Positions 1 through 8,747 of a stretch of DNA of 64,000 nt are shown here, one piece after another; within the stretch, counting starts at the first letter, position 1; the number at the start of each line of letters is the position of its first letter. The position numbers and the translations under genes are program-made. This DNA comes from Actinomadura oligospora ATCC 43269. Lineage in GTDB: Bacteria > Actinomycetota > Actinomycetes > Streptosporangiales > Streptosporangiaceae. The notes under the pieces were generated by a model that saw only the letters and a list, made by a program, of their open reading frames with translations, had not been told where the DNA came from and did not search any database. The DNA is taken from NCBI RefSeq assembly GCF_000518265.1, contig NZ_KI912410.1, positions 164,429 to 228,428 on the forward strand. Direction: 5' to 3'.

Positions 1-1338
1 AGTGAGATGACCGACGAGATCCTCGAGACGCTCCGCGTCGTCGGGTGGATCCAGAGCCGGTTCGGCGTGGACGCCTGCCGCCGCTACGTCGTCTCGTTCA
101 CCCGCTCCGCGCGGGACATCGCGAACGTCCACGAGCTCGCCGCCTCGCTCGGCGACGACGCGCCCGTCCTCGACGTGATCCCGCTGTTCGAGACCGGCGA
201 GGACCTGGAGCGCGCGCCGTCCGTGCTGGAGGGGATGCTGGAGATCCCGGCCGTCCGCAAGCGGCTGGACGACACGGGCCGCCGCATGGAGGTCATGCTC
301 GGCTACTCCGACTCGGCCAAGCAGCTCGGCCCGACGTCGGCGACCCTCCGCCTGTACGACACGCAGGAGGCGCTCGCTGAGTTCGCCGTCCGGCACGACG
401 TCACGCTCACCCTCTTCCACGGCCGGGGCGGCTCCCTCGGACGCGGTGGAGGCCCGGCGCACCGCGCGATCCTGGCGCAGGCCCCCGGCTCGGTCGCGGG
501 CCGCTTCAAGGTCACCGAGCAGGGCGAGGTGATCTTCGCCCGGTACGGCCAGCGGAAGATCGCCCACCGGCACCTGGAGCAGGTCACCAACGCGATCCTG
601 CTGGCGTCCACCGACGCCGTCCAGGACCGCGCGCGCGACGCCGCCGCCCGGTTCCGCCCGCTCGCCGACCGGATCAGCGACGCCGCGCGGCGCTCGTTCC
701 AGTCGCTCGTCCACACCGACGGGTTCGCGGCCTGGTTCGGGAGGGTCAGCCCCCTGGAGGAGATCGCCGAGCTGCGCATCGGGTCCCGTCCGTCCCGGCG
801 GAAGGCCGCGCGCGGCCTGGAGGACCTGCGCGCCATCCCGTGGGTGTTCGCCTGGACGCAGACCCGCGTGAACCTGCCCGGCTGGTACGGCCTCGGCAGC
901 GGCCTCGCCGCGGTCTCCGACGACGGCCGTGACCTGGACGAACTGCGCGAGGCGTACGCCGAGTGGCCGCTCTTCCAGACCCTCCTGGACAACGCCGAGA
1001 TGAGCCTCGCGAAGACCGACCGCGCGATCGCCGAACGCTACCTCGCGCTGGGCGAGCGTCCGGAGATGACCTCGGCGGTCCTCGAGGAGTACGACCGGAC
1101 GCGCCGTCTCGTCCTCGCCGTGACCGGCCACGAACGCCTCCTGGAGGACCGGCACGTCCTGTCCCGCGCGGTCGAGCTCCGCAACCCGTACGTGGACGCG
1201 CTCTCGCACCTCCAGCTCCGCGCCCTCGGAGCCCTCCGCTCCGGCACGGTGACCGACGAGGCCGAGCGCGCCCACCTGGAGGATCTGCTGCTCCTGTCCG
1301 TCAACGGCGTCGCGGCGGGCCTCCAGAACACCGGCTGA
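1..1338 (+). CDS. ppc: Phosphoenolpyruvate carboxylase, C-terminal half (cut by window edge)
   Basis: Carboxylates phosphoenolpyruvate with bicarbonate to oxaloacetate, the main anaplerotic reaction, in the cytoplasm. The reading frame is open from base 1, so the gene begins outside the window; about 445 of the usual 880-930 residues are visible. The visible part holds the family hallmarks: GYSDSAKQLG (bases about 300-330), the glycine-rich active-site loop FHGRGGSLGRGGGP (about 415-455), QGEVIFARYGQ, and the invariant C-terminal QNTG. No frameshift is seen. Very sure of the family; the start and any N-terminal regulatory features cannot be judged. Confidence 0.97.
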   Translation, partial: SEMTDEILETLRVVGWIQSRFGVDACRRYVVSFTRSARDIANVHELAASLGDDAPVLDVIPLFETGEDLERAPSVLEGMLEIPAVRKRLDDTGRRMEVMLGYSDSAKQLGPTSATLRLYDTQEALAEFAVRHDVTLTLFHGRGGSLGRGGGPAHRAILAQAPGSVAGRFKVTEQGEVIFARYGQRKIAHRHLEQVTNAILLASTDAVQDRARDAAARFRPLADRISDAARRSFQSLVHTDGFAAWFGRVSPLEEIAELRIGSRPSRRKAARGLEDLRAIPWVFAWTQTRVNLPGWYGLGSGLAAVSDDGRDLDELREAYAEWPLFQTLLDNAEMSLAKTDRAIAERYLALGERPEMTSAVLEEYDRTRRLVLAVTGHERLLEDRHVLSRAVELRNPYVDALSHLQLRALGALRSGTVTDEAERAHLEDLLLLSVNGVAAGLQNTG

Positions 1339-1400
1339 CGAACCATGCGGCCCCGAAGATCGTCCAAAATCCCATGGACCGGACGATCACGGGGAGCGAC

Positions 1401-2024
1401 ATGACAGCGAGACGGACGGCCGCGACGGCGATCATCCTGACCGGGGCGGTGGCGCTCTCGGCGTGCGGCGGCTCGGACGGCAAGGCCAAGGCCGATCCGA
1501 GTACGCCGCCGCCGTCCTCGTCCCCATCCGGCACGCCGCCCGCCACAGCGCCTGGCTCGGGCGGGTTCGCGCCGGGCGAGCCCACGCCGAACGGCGGCGG
1601 ACCGGCGTCCGGCGCGTCGACGCTCGGCCCGTCCGGATTCGGCGCGCTGAAACTCGGGATGACCAGCGTGAACGCGAAGGCGACGGGGGAGATCGTCCTC
1701 AAGAGGGCCCCGCGGGGCGGGGGCTGCGGGACGTTCGACCTGAAGGCGCACCCCGCCGGGGCGAACGCCGTCGGCGGCTACGTCTCGCCGCGCTACGGCG
1801 TCGCGTCGATCGTGGCCCGTCCGGGCATGCGGACGCCCGAGGGCATCGGCCTCGGCTCCACCCTCGCGCAGGTCAAGCGCGCCTACCCGCGCCTGCTGGC
1901 GGGCGTGAACGGCTCGTCCGCGCCCGTCCCGGGGAATCCGAAGGCGGTGTACTCGTTGCTCATGGCGAACGACAAGATCAGGGAGCTGTCCCTGGACCTG
2001 AAGGCCCAGGACTGCCACAACTAG
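1401..2024 (+). CDS. Small secreted lipoprotein of unknown function
   Basis: A 207-residue protein with an N-terminal lipoprotein signal: basic MTARR, a hydrophobic stretch, then lipobox LSAC with the lipidated Cys at residue 22. A Pro/Ser/Gly-rich linker (residues about 30-75) follows, then a globular domain of about 130 residues with two cysteines. It is therefore predicted to be exported and anchored to the outer face of the membrane. ATG at 1401 is chosen because GGGGAG (1391-1396) precedes it at a suitable distance and the signal peptide starts there; an in-frame ATG at 1374 would add nine residues. I do not recognise the globular domain. Confidence 0.85.
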   Translation: MTARRTAATAIILTGAVALSACGGSDGKAKADPSTPPPSSSPSGTPPATAPGSGGFAPGEPTPNGGGPASGASTLGPSGFGALKLGMTSVNAKATGEIVLKRAPRGGGCGTFDLKAHPAGANAVGGYVSPRYGVASIVARPGMRTPEGIGLGSTLAQVKRAYPRLLAGVNGSSAPVPGNPKAVYSLLMANDKIRELSLDLKAQDCHN

Positions 2025-2036
2025 GAGAACTCGCGC

Positions 2037-2474
2037 ATGCCGGATATCAGGCCCGCCGTCCCGTCCGACCGTCCCGCCGTGGAGCGGATCGTCGAGGCCG
2101 CCTACACGCCGTGGGCGGAGCTCATCGGGACCCGTCCCCTGCCGATGGACTCGGACTACGCCGCGCTGATCGACGCGGGCCGCGTCTTCGTCCTGGACGA
2201 CCTGACCGGCCTGATCGTCCTCGTCCCCGAGGACGGCGTCCTGTACGTGGACAACGTCGCCGTCGACCCGTTCGCGCAGGGCGGCGGACGCGGTAGTCGG
2301 TTGCTCGACTTCGCCGAGGACCAGGCCCGCGAGCTGGGCCTTCCCGCCCTGCGCCTGATCACCAACGAGAAGATGACCAGCAACATCGCCCGCTACGAGC
2401 GCCGCGGCTACCGCGAGACCGGCCGCGAGACCGTCGAGGGCCGCCACGCCGTCCACATGCGCAAGGAGCTCTGA
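2037..2474 (+). CDS. GNAT-family N-acetyltransferase
   Basis: A 145-residue GCN5-related acetyltransferase that would move an acetyl group from acetyl-CoA to an unknown amine. The acetyl-CoA pyrophosphate-binding motif A is visible as NVAVDPFAQGGGRGSRLL (residues about 72-89, Q-G-x-G-x-G/S pattern), followed by LITNEKMTSNIARYERRGY, typical of motif B. The start ATG has a GGAGAA sequence just upstream, overlapping the stop of the lipoprotein gene, from which it is separated by only 12 bases, so the two are probably co-transcribed. The gene is followed by a strong terminator. Substrate unknown. Confidence 0.88.
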   Translation: MPDIRPAVPSDRPAVERIVEAAYTPWAELIGTRPLPMDSDYAALIDAGRVFVLDDLTGLIVLVPEDGVLYVDNVAVDPFAQGGGRGSRLLDFAEDQARELGLPALRLITNEKMTSNIARYERRGYRETGRETVEGRHAVHMRKEL

Positions 2475-2478
2475 CGGA

Positions 2479-2518
2479 CGAAGCGCATCGCGACACGTGA
2501 ACGTCGCGATGCGCTTCG
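2479..2518 (+). terminator. Strong hairpin terminator after the acetyltransferase gene
   Basis: A perfect 16-bp inverted repeat (arms 2479-2494 and 2503-2518, loop of 8 nt) lies 5 bases after the stop codon. No U-tract follows, as is common for actinomycete terminators. Being symmetrical, it may also stop transcripts of the convergent enoyl-CoA hydratase gene. Confidence 0.8.
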
Positions 2519-2595
2519 ACGCGCGTCAGCCTGGGGCTCCGACGGCTGTCAGGCAGGGGCCATCGGCGCGGCTCAGGCGGGGGCTTCGGCGCGGG

Positions 2596-3384
2596 TCAGG
2601 CGGGGGTGGGCCAGTTGGGCTTGCGCTTCTCGGCGAAGGCGGCGATGCCCTCGCGGCGGTCGGGGGAGAAGGCGACGGTGCGCCAGGCGTTCTCCTCCAC
2701 GTCGAGCCCGGCCTCCAGCGGGAGGTCGCCGCCGATGCGCATCGCGCGCTTCGCGGCCCGGACGGCGATCGGGGAGTTCTTCGCGATCTGGGACGCAATG
2801 GACAGCGCCTCGGCGCGGGCCTCGCCCTTGGCGACGCGCCGGTCGGCCAGGCCCAGTTCGGCGGCCTCGTCGGCGTTCAGGCGGCGTCCGGTGAGGACGA
2901 GGTCGGCGGCCCGGCCGGAGCCGATCTTGCGCACCGCGAGCTGCGTGCCGCCACCGCCCGGGACGAGCCCGACGGTCACCTCGGGCAGCCCGAACACTGC
3001 CGCCTCGTCCGCGACGATCATGTCGCAGGACAGCGCGAACTCGCAGCCGCCGCCCAGCGCGAAGCCGTGCACGGCCGCGATCACCGGCTGCGGCAGGTTC
3101 AGGACGCCGCCGAACGCGGCGCGGAACACCGGGCGCTGGGCGAGGATCTCGTCGTCGGTCATGGCGTTGCGTTCCTTGAGGTCCGCGCCCACGCAGAACG
3201 CCTTGTCGCCCGAGGCCGACAGGACCACCGCGCGGACCGAGCCGTCCGCCGCGACCTCCGCGCACACCGCCGCCAGGCGCCGCGCCATCGCGGTCGACAG
3301 GGCGTTGAGGGCCTCCGGCCGGTCGAGCACGATCTCGGCCACATGTTCGTTCTGCTTGTCGCGCTTAAGCGTCACTCCGTCCAC
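2596..3384 (-). CDS. Enoyl-CoA hydratase/isomerase (crotonase family)
   Basis: Hydrates trans-2-enoyl-CoA esters, as in fatty-acid or amino-acid breakdown. The 262-residue protein has the crotonase fold signature: AFCVGADLKE (oxyanion-hole region, residues about 63-72), GFALGGGCEFALSCD with the first catalytic Glu, and GLPEVTVGLVPGGGGTQ with the second. Both catalytic glutamates of true hydratases are thus present. Start chosen as GTG 3384: it is preceded by AAGGTG at 3396-3391, which also forms part of a TANNNT box (TAAGGT, 3397-3392) exactly 7 nt upstream, so the mRNA may be leaderless; GTG 3393 is an alternative. It is divergent from birA, with about 60 bases between. Confidence 0.92.
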   Translation of the reverse strand: MDGVTLKRDKQNEHVAEIVLDRPEALNALSTAMARRLAAVCAEVAADGSVRAVVLSASGDKAFCVGADLKERNAMTDDEILAQRPVFRAAFGGVLNLPQPVIAAVHGFALGGGCEFALSCDMIVADEAAVFGLPEVTVGLVPGGGGTQLAVRKIGSGRAADLVLTGRRLNADEAAELGLADRRVAKGEARAEALSIASQIAKNSPIAVRAAKRAMRIGGDLPLEAGLDVEENAWRTVAFSPDRREGIAAFAEKRKPNWPTPA

Positions 3385-3447
3385 AGAGTGCACCTTAGAT
3401 CGCGTGCTGCCTGTGGACCACGGGGCGGGGTGGGGTTGGATGGAGGT

Positions 3448-4305
3448 GTGACTCGTTATGGGGACCTCGATCGGCCGCCGCTCCACGAGGCGGCGCTCGC
3501 GCGCGCGCTCGTCAGGCCCGGTGGGCTGTGGCGGAGCGTCCGGGTGGTGGAGGAGACCGGATCGACCAACGCCGACCTCGGCGCCCTCGCGCGCGCGGGG
3601 GAGGACGAGGGCGCGCTGCTCGCCACCGAGCTCCAGACCTCCGGGCGCGGACGCCTCGGCCGGACGTGGACCGCTCCGTCCCGTTCCGGGCTGGCGGTCT
3701 CGATGCTGCTGCGGCCGAAGGTTCCGATCGAGCGGCTGGGCTGGGCCCCGCTGCTGACCGGCGTCGCGGTCGCGTCGGCGGTGCGGCGGATCACCGGGTT
3801 CGGCGCGGCGGGCGACAGGTTCTTCCCCGGCGCGGACGGCGACGCCGAGGTCGAGGCCGTCCTGAAGTGGCCCAACGACGTCCTCGTCGGCGACCGGAAG
3901 CTCGCCGGGATCCTGGTCGAGAAGATCGACGACGCGATCGTCGTCGGCGTCGGCCTGAACGTGTCGCTCCACGAGGACGAGCTGCCCGTCCCGACCGCGA
4001 CGTCCCTGTCCCTCGAGGGCGCGCCGCTGACCGATCGCGCGCCCCTGCTGCGGGCCGTCGCCCGCGAGTTCGAGGGCCGGTACCGCGAGTGGGTCGCCGC
4101 GTCCGGCGATCCGGAGATCTGCGGACTGCGCGCCGACTACCGGGCGTTGTGCACGACGCTCGGCCGCGAGATCCGCGTCGAGCTGCCCGGCGGGGAGGAG
4201 CTGCGCGGCAAGGCCAAGGACATCGACCTGGAGGGACGCCTGGTCGTGGACGCCCCCGAGGGGGAGCGACCGGTGAGCGCGGGTGATGTGGTGCATGTGC
4301 GCTGA
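3448..4305 (+). CDS. birA: Biotin--[acetyl-CoA carboxylase] ligase
   Basis: Activates biotin with ATP and attaches it to the biotin carrier domain of acyl-CoA carboxylases. The 285-residue protein lacks an N-terminal DNA-binding domain, so it is a monofunctional (group I) ligase and not a repressor. Visible motifs: SGRGRLGRTW (biotinyl-AMP binding loop, residues about 67-76), KWPNDVLVGDRKLAGIL (the KWPND signature, about 140-156), VGVGLNV, and a small SH3-like C-terminal domain ending in VSAGDVVHVR. The GTG start is imposed by the frame; GGAGG lies unusually close, one base upstream. The cyclase gene follows 47 bases downstream. High confidence. Confidence 0.95.
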   Translation: MTRYGDLDRPPLHEAALARALVRPGGLWRSVRVVEETGSTNADLGALARAGEDEGALLATELQTSGRGRLGRTWTAPSRSGLAVSMLLRPKVPIERLGWAPLLTGVAVASAVRRITGFGAAGDRFFPGADGDAEVEAVLKWPNDVLVGDRKLAGILVEKIDDAIVVGVGLNVSLHEDELPVPTATSLSLEGAPLTDRAPLLRAVAREFEGRYREWVAASGDPEICGLRADYRALCTTLGREIRVELPGGEELRGKAKDIDLEGRLVVDAPEGERPVSAGDVVHVR

Positions 4306-4352
4306 GCGGCGCGATTTGCCACGATATTTCGCGTGACGGTGAAGGGGGGGAG

Positions 4353-5363
4353 ATGTCGGACAAGGGCCTGCCGGACCCCAAGGTGATCGAGGAACTGCTG
4401 CTCGGCGGCGAGCTGAAGTACACCCGCGTGGACGCCGTGCGCCTGTCGGGGATCTCGCCCGAGTTCGCGCGGCGGCTGTGGCGGGCCTTCGGCTACCCGT
4501 CCATGCCCGAGGAGGCGGTCGCCTACACCGAGGGCGACGTCGCCGCGCTCTGCCGCATCCGCCGCCTGCTGGACGACGGCGTCCTGGACGAGGACGGAGG
4601 CATCCGCCTGGTCAGGGCGTTCGGGCAGACCATGACCCGGCTCGCCGAATGGCAGGTCAACCTGCTCTCGGCGATGCTCGTGACCGACCCCCAGGAGCAG
4701 CCGTCCGCCGAGGCCGTGTCGTCCATCGTCGACATCGCCGAACGCCACATCGACGAGTTCGAGCCCCTGGTCGTCCACGCCTGGCGCCGCCAGCTCGCCG
4801 CCGCCGGGACCCGGGCCATGGCCGCCGCCGCGTCCCGCGAGGCCGACGACGAGCCCCACCTGCCCGGACGCCTGGTCACCACGGTCGGTTTCGCCGACAT
4901 GGTCTCGTTCACCCAGATGAGCCGCGAACTGGACGAGATCGAACTCGCCCGCGTGGTCGAGTGGTTCGAGGAGACGGCGGCGGACATCATCGCCACCTGC
5001 GGCGGACGCCTCGTCAAGACCCTCGGCGACGAGGTCCTGTTCGCGGGCGACACCCCCGAGGTCGGCGCCGAGATCGCCCTGTCCATAGCGGCGGCGATCC
5101 AGGACGAGACCGAGATCCCGGACGTCCGCGTCGGGGTCGCCCACGGCCCGGTGCTGCCCCTCATGGGCGACGTCTTCGGCACCACGGTCAACCTCGCCGC
5201 CCGCCTGACGTCCCTGGCCAGGCCGGGGACGGTCGTCATCGACCAGTCCCTGGCCGAGAGCCTGGACGGCCACGAGGCCTACAAGATCACCAGCATGGTC
5301 CGGCGTCCCGTCCAGGGCCTCGGCATCGTCCAGCCCTACGTCCTCCGCCGCGCCAAGCCCTAG
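4353..5363 (+). CDS. Class III adenylate/guanylate cyclase
   Basis: Makes a cyclic nucleotide (probably cAMP) from the NTP. In the 336-residue protein, residues about 1-165 form an all-helical N-terminal domain and residues about 170-336 the cyclase homology domain. Metal-binding aspartates are seen in FADMVSFTQ and LGDEVLFAG; the purine-specifying Lys is in RLVKTLGD; the transition-state Asn/Arg pair is in TTVNLAARL. The layout (soluble helical N-terminal domain plus one catalytic domain) resembles mycobacterial Rv1264, in which the N-terminal domain is a pH-sensitive inhibitor; applying that here is inference. GGGGGGAG precedes the ATG. Its stop codon overlaps that of the convergent next gene. 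Confidence 0.9.
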   Translation: MSDKGLPDPKVIEELLLGGELKYTRVDAVRLSGISPEFARRLWRAFGYPSMPEEAVAYTEGDVAALCRIRRLLDDGVLDEDGGIRLVRAFGQTMTRLAEWQVNLLSAMLVTDPQEQPSAEAVSSIVDIAERHIDEFEPLVVHAWRRQLAAAGTRAMAAAASREADDEPHLPGRLVTTVGFADMVSFTQMSRELDEIELARVVEWFEETAADIIATCGGRLVKTLGDEVLFAGDTPEVGAEIALSIAAAIQDETEIPDVRVGVAHGPVLPLMGDVFGTTVNLAARLTSLARPGTVVIDQSLAESLDGHEAYKITSMVRRPVQGLGIVQPYVLRRAKP

Positions 5364-6409
5364 TACTTCGGCTTGGGCAGTTCGAGCCTCGCCAGCAGGT
5401 CCGCGAGCCCCCGGGTGCGGCCAGCGTCGCGAGTGTCCTCGACATGCGTGTGGAGCGTGAGGACCAGCCTGCGACCGCGCTCGTACCGCTCGTCGCTCCA
5501 GGTCTTCAGACGTTCCAGGGCCGCGTGGACGGGCTCGAACGTCGCGGGGAACAGGAACTCGCCGATGGTGACGAGCGCGGGGGCGCCGTCACGGTGAGCG
5601 GCCTCGAAGGGCTCCCGGATCACCTCGCCCATGCTCACGGCGCTGTTCTCCATCTGATCCCAGATGAGATCCACCCAGGGCTCGCTCGCCAGCAGCTCGC
5701 CGAACCGGATGGCGACCCAGGGGAACAGGCCCTTGTCGCCGCCCCAGGCCGGCTGGGACTCGCGACGTCCGTACGCGAGCACCTCGCTCGCCGGCTCCTT
5801 CTCGCCCTGCGCGATGAGGACGTGCCCTTCAAGGTGGGCCGCATAGCCCGCCAAGGTGCCGTCGCACATCTCCCGCGAGTAGTTGAGCGGCTCCAGAGCA
5901 GCGGCTTCGTCACCGATCTGGATGAGGAGGTTGCCGAGCAGAATCCCGGCGACGTCTCCGGTTGTCGTGCCCTTGTGGGCCTCGAAGACCTCCTCGAACC
6001 CGTCCTGGGCTTCGTCCGGGTCCTCGGTGAGCTGGGCGGCGAGACTCGTGAGGAGGCTCCGGCCCGCGTCCGAGGACGTGCCCGCCCGGAAGTCAGGCGT
6101 GAGCATCACCGCGGCCAGCGGCCCGAGCCAAGGGTCCTCACCCGCGACGACCTGCTTCAGCCACGGCCGGTGGTCGCCGTCCAGCCCGTTCTCGCCGATC
6201 TCGATGCCCGCGAGCCCCATCGCCGCATGCCCGGACACGCTGGTACGCCCCGCCTTGGCGAGCGCGGTCAGCACCTCCCGCGCCCGCGCGACGTCCCCCG
6301 CCCGGTACGCGGCCAGCCCGATCTCGACCTCCTCCGGCACCGGGCTCAAGGGGTCAGGCGGAATCGGAACGGCCCGTCCATCGGCGTCGAGCAGGGAAAG
6401 ATCAGTCAT
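5360..6409 (-). CDS. Hypothetical protein with TPR-like helical repeats
   Basis: A 349-residue soluble, acidic protein, rich in Ala and Leu. Several segments look like tetratricopeptide-type helix pairs (for example IGLAAYRAGDVARAREVL near residue 32, and GILLGNLLIQIGDEAAALEPL near residue 150), suggesting a protein-binding scaffold. No catalytic motif is seen. Start ATG 6409 (MTDLSLLDADG) is chosen because GGAAG lies about 9 nt upstream; the longer frame to 6538 would add a low-complexity stretch. It is convergent with, and overlaps by 4 bases, the cyclase gene. Confidence 0.7.
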   Translation of the reverse strand: MTDLSLLDADGRAVPIPPDPLSPVPEEVEIGLAAYRAGDVARAREVLTALAKAGRTSVSGHAAMGLAGIEIGENGLDGDHRPWLKQVVAGEDPWLGPLAAVMLTPDFRAGTSSDAGRSLLTSLAAQLTEDPDEAQDGFEEVFEAHKGTTTGDVAGILLGNLLIQIGDEAAALEPLNYSREMCDGTLAGYAAHLEGHVLIAQGEKEPASEVLAYGRRESQPAWGGDKGLFPWVAIRFGELLASEPWVDLIWDQMENSAVSMGEVIREPFEAAHRDGAPALVTIGEFLFPATFEPVHAALERLKTWSDERYERGRRLVLTLHTHVEDTRDAGRTRGLADLLARLELPKPKY

Positions 6410-6620
6410 GTCGAAGTCTTCCTGTGGGGGAGCGTTTCCGCGCGAGCCTCCCACCCACCCCCGACACCCACCCCAGACCCGAACCACCCGCCGTACCGGC
6501 GAGCCCGTCCTGCATCCGACCGCGCTTTGCGCGATCACCCACCACGCACGGTGTTCTCGTGGATACGCTCCATGTCAGACATCGGGGTCAGTCCGACTTC
6601 CGCGACAACGGAGGTGGCGT

Positions 6621-7484
6621 GTGATCAGTCCGTACGTGCGCAGGCTGAGGCTTGGGCGTGAACTTCGTGACCGTCGCCTGGCGGCTGAGATGACCAGCCA
6701 GGAACTCGCCAAACGGGCCGGGACGCATCGCCAGATGATCTCGAAGCTCGAGAACGGCCACATCCCGCCCGACTTGGACGAGGTCCTCGCCCTGCTGGAG
6801 GCGCTCGGCGTCGAGGGCGCGGAGTGGACCGACCTCGTCGGCATCGCCAACGAGGCCGCCTCGCGCGGCTGGTGGGACGGCATCTCGCGCCAGATCGGCG
6901 AACGCCAGGCGCTCATCGCCGACCTGGAGGCGGGTGCCGCGACGATCCGTGAGTACCCGCAGGCCTTGATTCCGGGCCTGCTCCAGACTCCGGGATACAC
7001 GCGGTTCAGAGCAGGGACCGATGGCCGTCCGATGGCCGACGGGGTCACCACGGACGGCATCCTGCGCGGCCGGGCGAACCGGCAACGCATGATCAAAAGG
7101 ACGGGCGGCACCACCGCCTACCACGCCATCATCGACGAGATCGCGATCCGGCGGCTGGCCGTTCCGTCCGAGATCATGTGCGACCAACTGCTGGAGGTCG
7201 TTGCGATCTGCCAGGCGGATGAGCGCTTCACCGTGCGCGTGCTTCCCATCGACGCCCAGTTCGAGAATCACGCCGTTCCGATCTCGTCTTTCAAGGTCTA
7301 CACATACGACAATGGTGATCCCACGGTCGTCGCTATCGAAGGCATGACCGAGGACGCGATTCTGACAAGCGAGCAGCAGAGCGAGGCCTACGAGCGGTTC
7401 TTCGGCTGGCTGAACGCTGCGGCGTTGTCGGTCGAGGAGAGCGAGAAGTTCCTGATCAAGGCAGCCGAGAAGCTGCGACCCTGA
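6621..7484 (+). CDS. WhiJ-like XRE-family regulator (HTH + DUF5753)
   Basis: A 287-residue DNA-binding protein. Residues about 8-65 form a Cro/CI-type helix-turn-helix (TSQELAKRAGTHRQMISKLE). Residues about 100-280 match the DUF5753 ligand-sensing domain, with its usual signs YPQALIPGLLQTPGYTR and a C-terminal helical end. Start GTG 6621 follows a strong GGAGGTGG site at 6610-6617. This family (WhiJ and paralogues) is typically found beside a small DUF397/BldB-like protein and an anti-sigma-like ATPase; all three are here in one direction. It probably represses its own cluster and is antagonised by the DUF397 protein, by analogy with Streptomyces. Confidence 0.92.
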   Translation: MISPYVRRLRLGRELRDRRLAAEMTSQELAKRAGTHRQMISKLENGHIPPDLDEVLALLEALGVEGAEWTDLVGIANEAASRGWWDGISRQIGERQALIADLEAGAATIREYPQALIPGLLQTPGYTRFRAGTDGRPMADGVTTDGILRGRANRQRMIKRTGGTTAYHAIIDEIAIRRLAVPSEIMCDQLLEVVAICQADERFTVRVLPIDAQFENHAVPISSFKVYTYDNGDPTVVAIEGMTEDAILTSEQQSEAYERFFGWLNAAALSVEESEKFLIKAAEKLRP

Positions 7485-7498
7485 GGGGAGAGCCACAG

Positions 7499-7720
7499 AT
7501 GGCCACCAACCGCGAGCAGTTCACCGACTGGCGCAAGTCGAGCCTGAGCGGAGATGACAAGGACTGCGTCGAGGCTGGGCGTGGAGTCGGGGTCGTCGGG
7601 GTCGCCGACACCAAGCTTCCGGAACGGGTCCTGGTCGTGGAACGGTGCGACTGGGCCGAGTTCCTTGCGGCCGTCAAACTCGACCTGCGTCAACCTGCGG
7701 ACGTGTCGCGGTTGGCATGA
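7499..7720 (+). CDS. DUF397 (BldB-like) small protein
   Basis: A 73-residue protein with the complete DUF397 pattern: W-R-K-S-S-L-S near residue 11, a D-C-V-E motif near residue 22, and the C-terminal WAEFLAAVK helix. BldB of Streptomyces belongs to this family; the proteins are thought to partner with the neighbouring WhiJ-like regulators. It lies 14 bases after the regulator gene, with GGGGAG before the ATG, so the two form an operon. A second, decayed copy of its C-terminal part lies directly downstream (see the pseudogene entry). Confidence 0.92.
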   Translation: MATNREQFTDWRKSSLSGDDKDCVEAGRGVGVVGVADTKLPERVLVVERCDWAEFLAAVKLDLRQPADVSRLA

Positions 7721-7722
7721 CA

Positions 7723-7808
7723 GTAAGCATCAGGGGCCTGTCCTGATCGTGGGACGGGATGAGTGGGTAGATCTCTTAGGGGCCGTCAAGCTGGCCAACG
7801 CGAGGTAG
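7723..7808 (+). pseudogene. Remnant of a second DUF397 gene (C-terminal fragment)
   Basis: In the frame ending with the stop codon at 7808, the peptide GPVLIVGRDEWVDLLGAVK closely parallels the C-terminal part of the intact neighbour (PERVLVVERCDWAEFLAAVK). No start codon, N-terminal W-R-K-S-S motif or C-V-E motif precedes it, because the intact gene occupies that space in another frame. I infer a tandem duplication or gene replacement that left only the last 25 or so codons. Short, so only moderately sure. Confidence 0.55.
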
Positions 7809-7821
7809 ACCTGCAGTTCAA

Positions 7822-7850
7822 GGGGCCATGGCGATCACCGCCATGGCCCC
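7822..7850 (+). terminator. Terminator after the WhiJ/DUF397 operon
   Basis: A perfect 12-bp stem (7822-7833 with 7839-7850) and a 5-nt loop, followed by TTCTCC. It lies 14 bases after the DUF397 remnant and closes the operon. Confidence 0.85.
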
Positions 7851-8038
7851 TTCTCCATGCCTCAATGTGATCACTGTGTCACTCAATGTTGCGAAAGTCC
7901 TTGCTGGGATCTCGTGACCGACTCATACTCGTGCCTGTCGCCGATGCGCGACTGGTGCGGCTGGGTGACGGGTAGGCCATGAGCCCGGGCTCAGCGGGTT
8001 CCACCTGCCCCGAGTGCGTGACGAGGAGTGATCGAGTG

Positions 8039-8641
8039 ATGACGCCAGCGCAGCTTGCCGCCGCCTTTCCGGGCTGGTCGGTGTTCCGTTCGCAGGGGCC
8101 GGACGGCGTGGCCGCCGCCTGGTACGCGACCCGACATCGCCGCCTCTCGGACCACGAACTCCAGCGTGGACGGGCCGCGACCCTCGTCGCCGACTCGGGC
8201 GACGCGCTGGCCGAACTGCTCCTCGGCGACGGCGCGACCCCGTCCGTCCTCCCGGACGAGCTCCTCTTCTCGTGCGTCGAGATCTCGGGGCAGGAGTCGG
8301 GCGTGCCGTGCGTCCGGCGCTGGGCCAGGAACCTTCTCGCGGACCCGCACACGCAGAGGCTCGCGAGCGACGCCGAGCTCATCGTCAGCGAGTACGTCAC
8401 GAACGCGATCTGGCACTCGGCCAGCGGCCTCGTGGGTGGCCGCGTCCGCGTCGAACTCCTCCTGACCGCCGCCGTCCTCCGCATCACCGTGTACGACGAC
8501 GGCCCCACCGACACCGTCGAGCCCGACGACGCCGACGAGCACGGCCGTGGCCTCCTGCTCGTCGCCGCCTGTTCCGACGACCACGGCCACCGCCACCTCC
8601 CCGACGGGCGACACCTCTGCTGGGCGTCCGTCAACCGCTAG
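8039..8641 (+). CDS. Anti-sigma-like HATPase with N-terminal DUF397-cluster domain
   Basis: A 200-residue protein. Residues about 1-65 (PAQLAAAFPGWSVFRSQG..WYATR) form a small domain often seen on proteins of WhiJ/DUF397 clusters. Residues about 80-200 are a GHKL/HATPase_c fold: N-box ELIVSEYVTNAIWHS, G1 box VYDDGP and G2 box EHGRGLLLV. Such ATPases act as anti-sigma factor kinases or as AbaA-type partners of WhiJ-like regulators. Start: ATG 8039 or the adjacent GTG 8036, both after GAGGAG (8023-8028). It is separated from the upstream operon by a terminator, so it probably has its own promoter in 7860-8020, where none could be singled out. Confidence 0.85.
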   Translation: MTPAQLAAAFPGWSVFRSQGPDGVAAAWYATRHRRLSDHELQRGRAATLVADSGDALAELLLGDGATPSVLPDELLFSCVEISGQESGVPCVRRWARNLLADPHTQRLASDAELIVSEYVTNAIWHSASGLVGGRVRVELLLTAAVLRITVYDDGPTDTVEPDDADEHGRGLLLVAACSDDHGHRHLPDGRHLCWASVNR

Positions 8642-8747
8642 GACCGGCGGACGCGCCGACCGCCCGGCAACTCCTGCGCCGGTGGCGAATGTCGGTCGGC
8701 GCGTCCGCCTCCACACTGTTCACACATCTCAGGGAGGGCGAACCGCC

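Noticed and set aside
1038..2456. A 472-codon minus-strand frame over ppc, lipoprotein and GNAT genes
   Set aside because: Antisense to three well-supported genes and without any recognisable motif or start signal.
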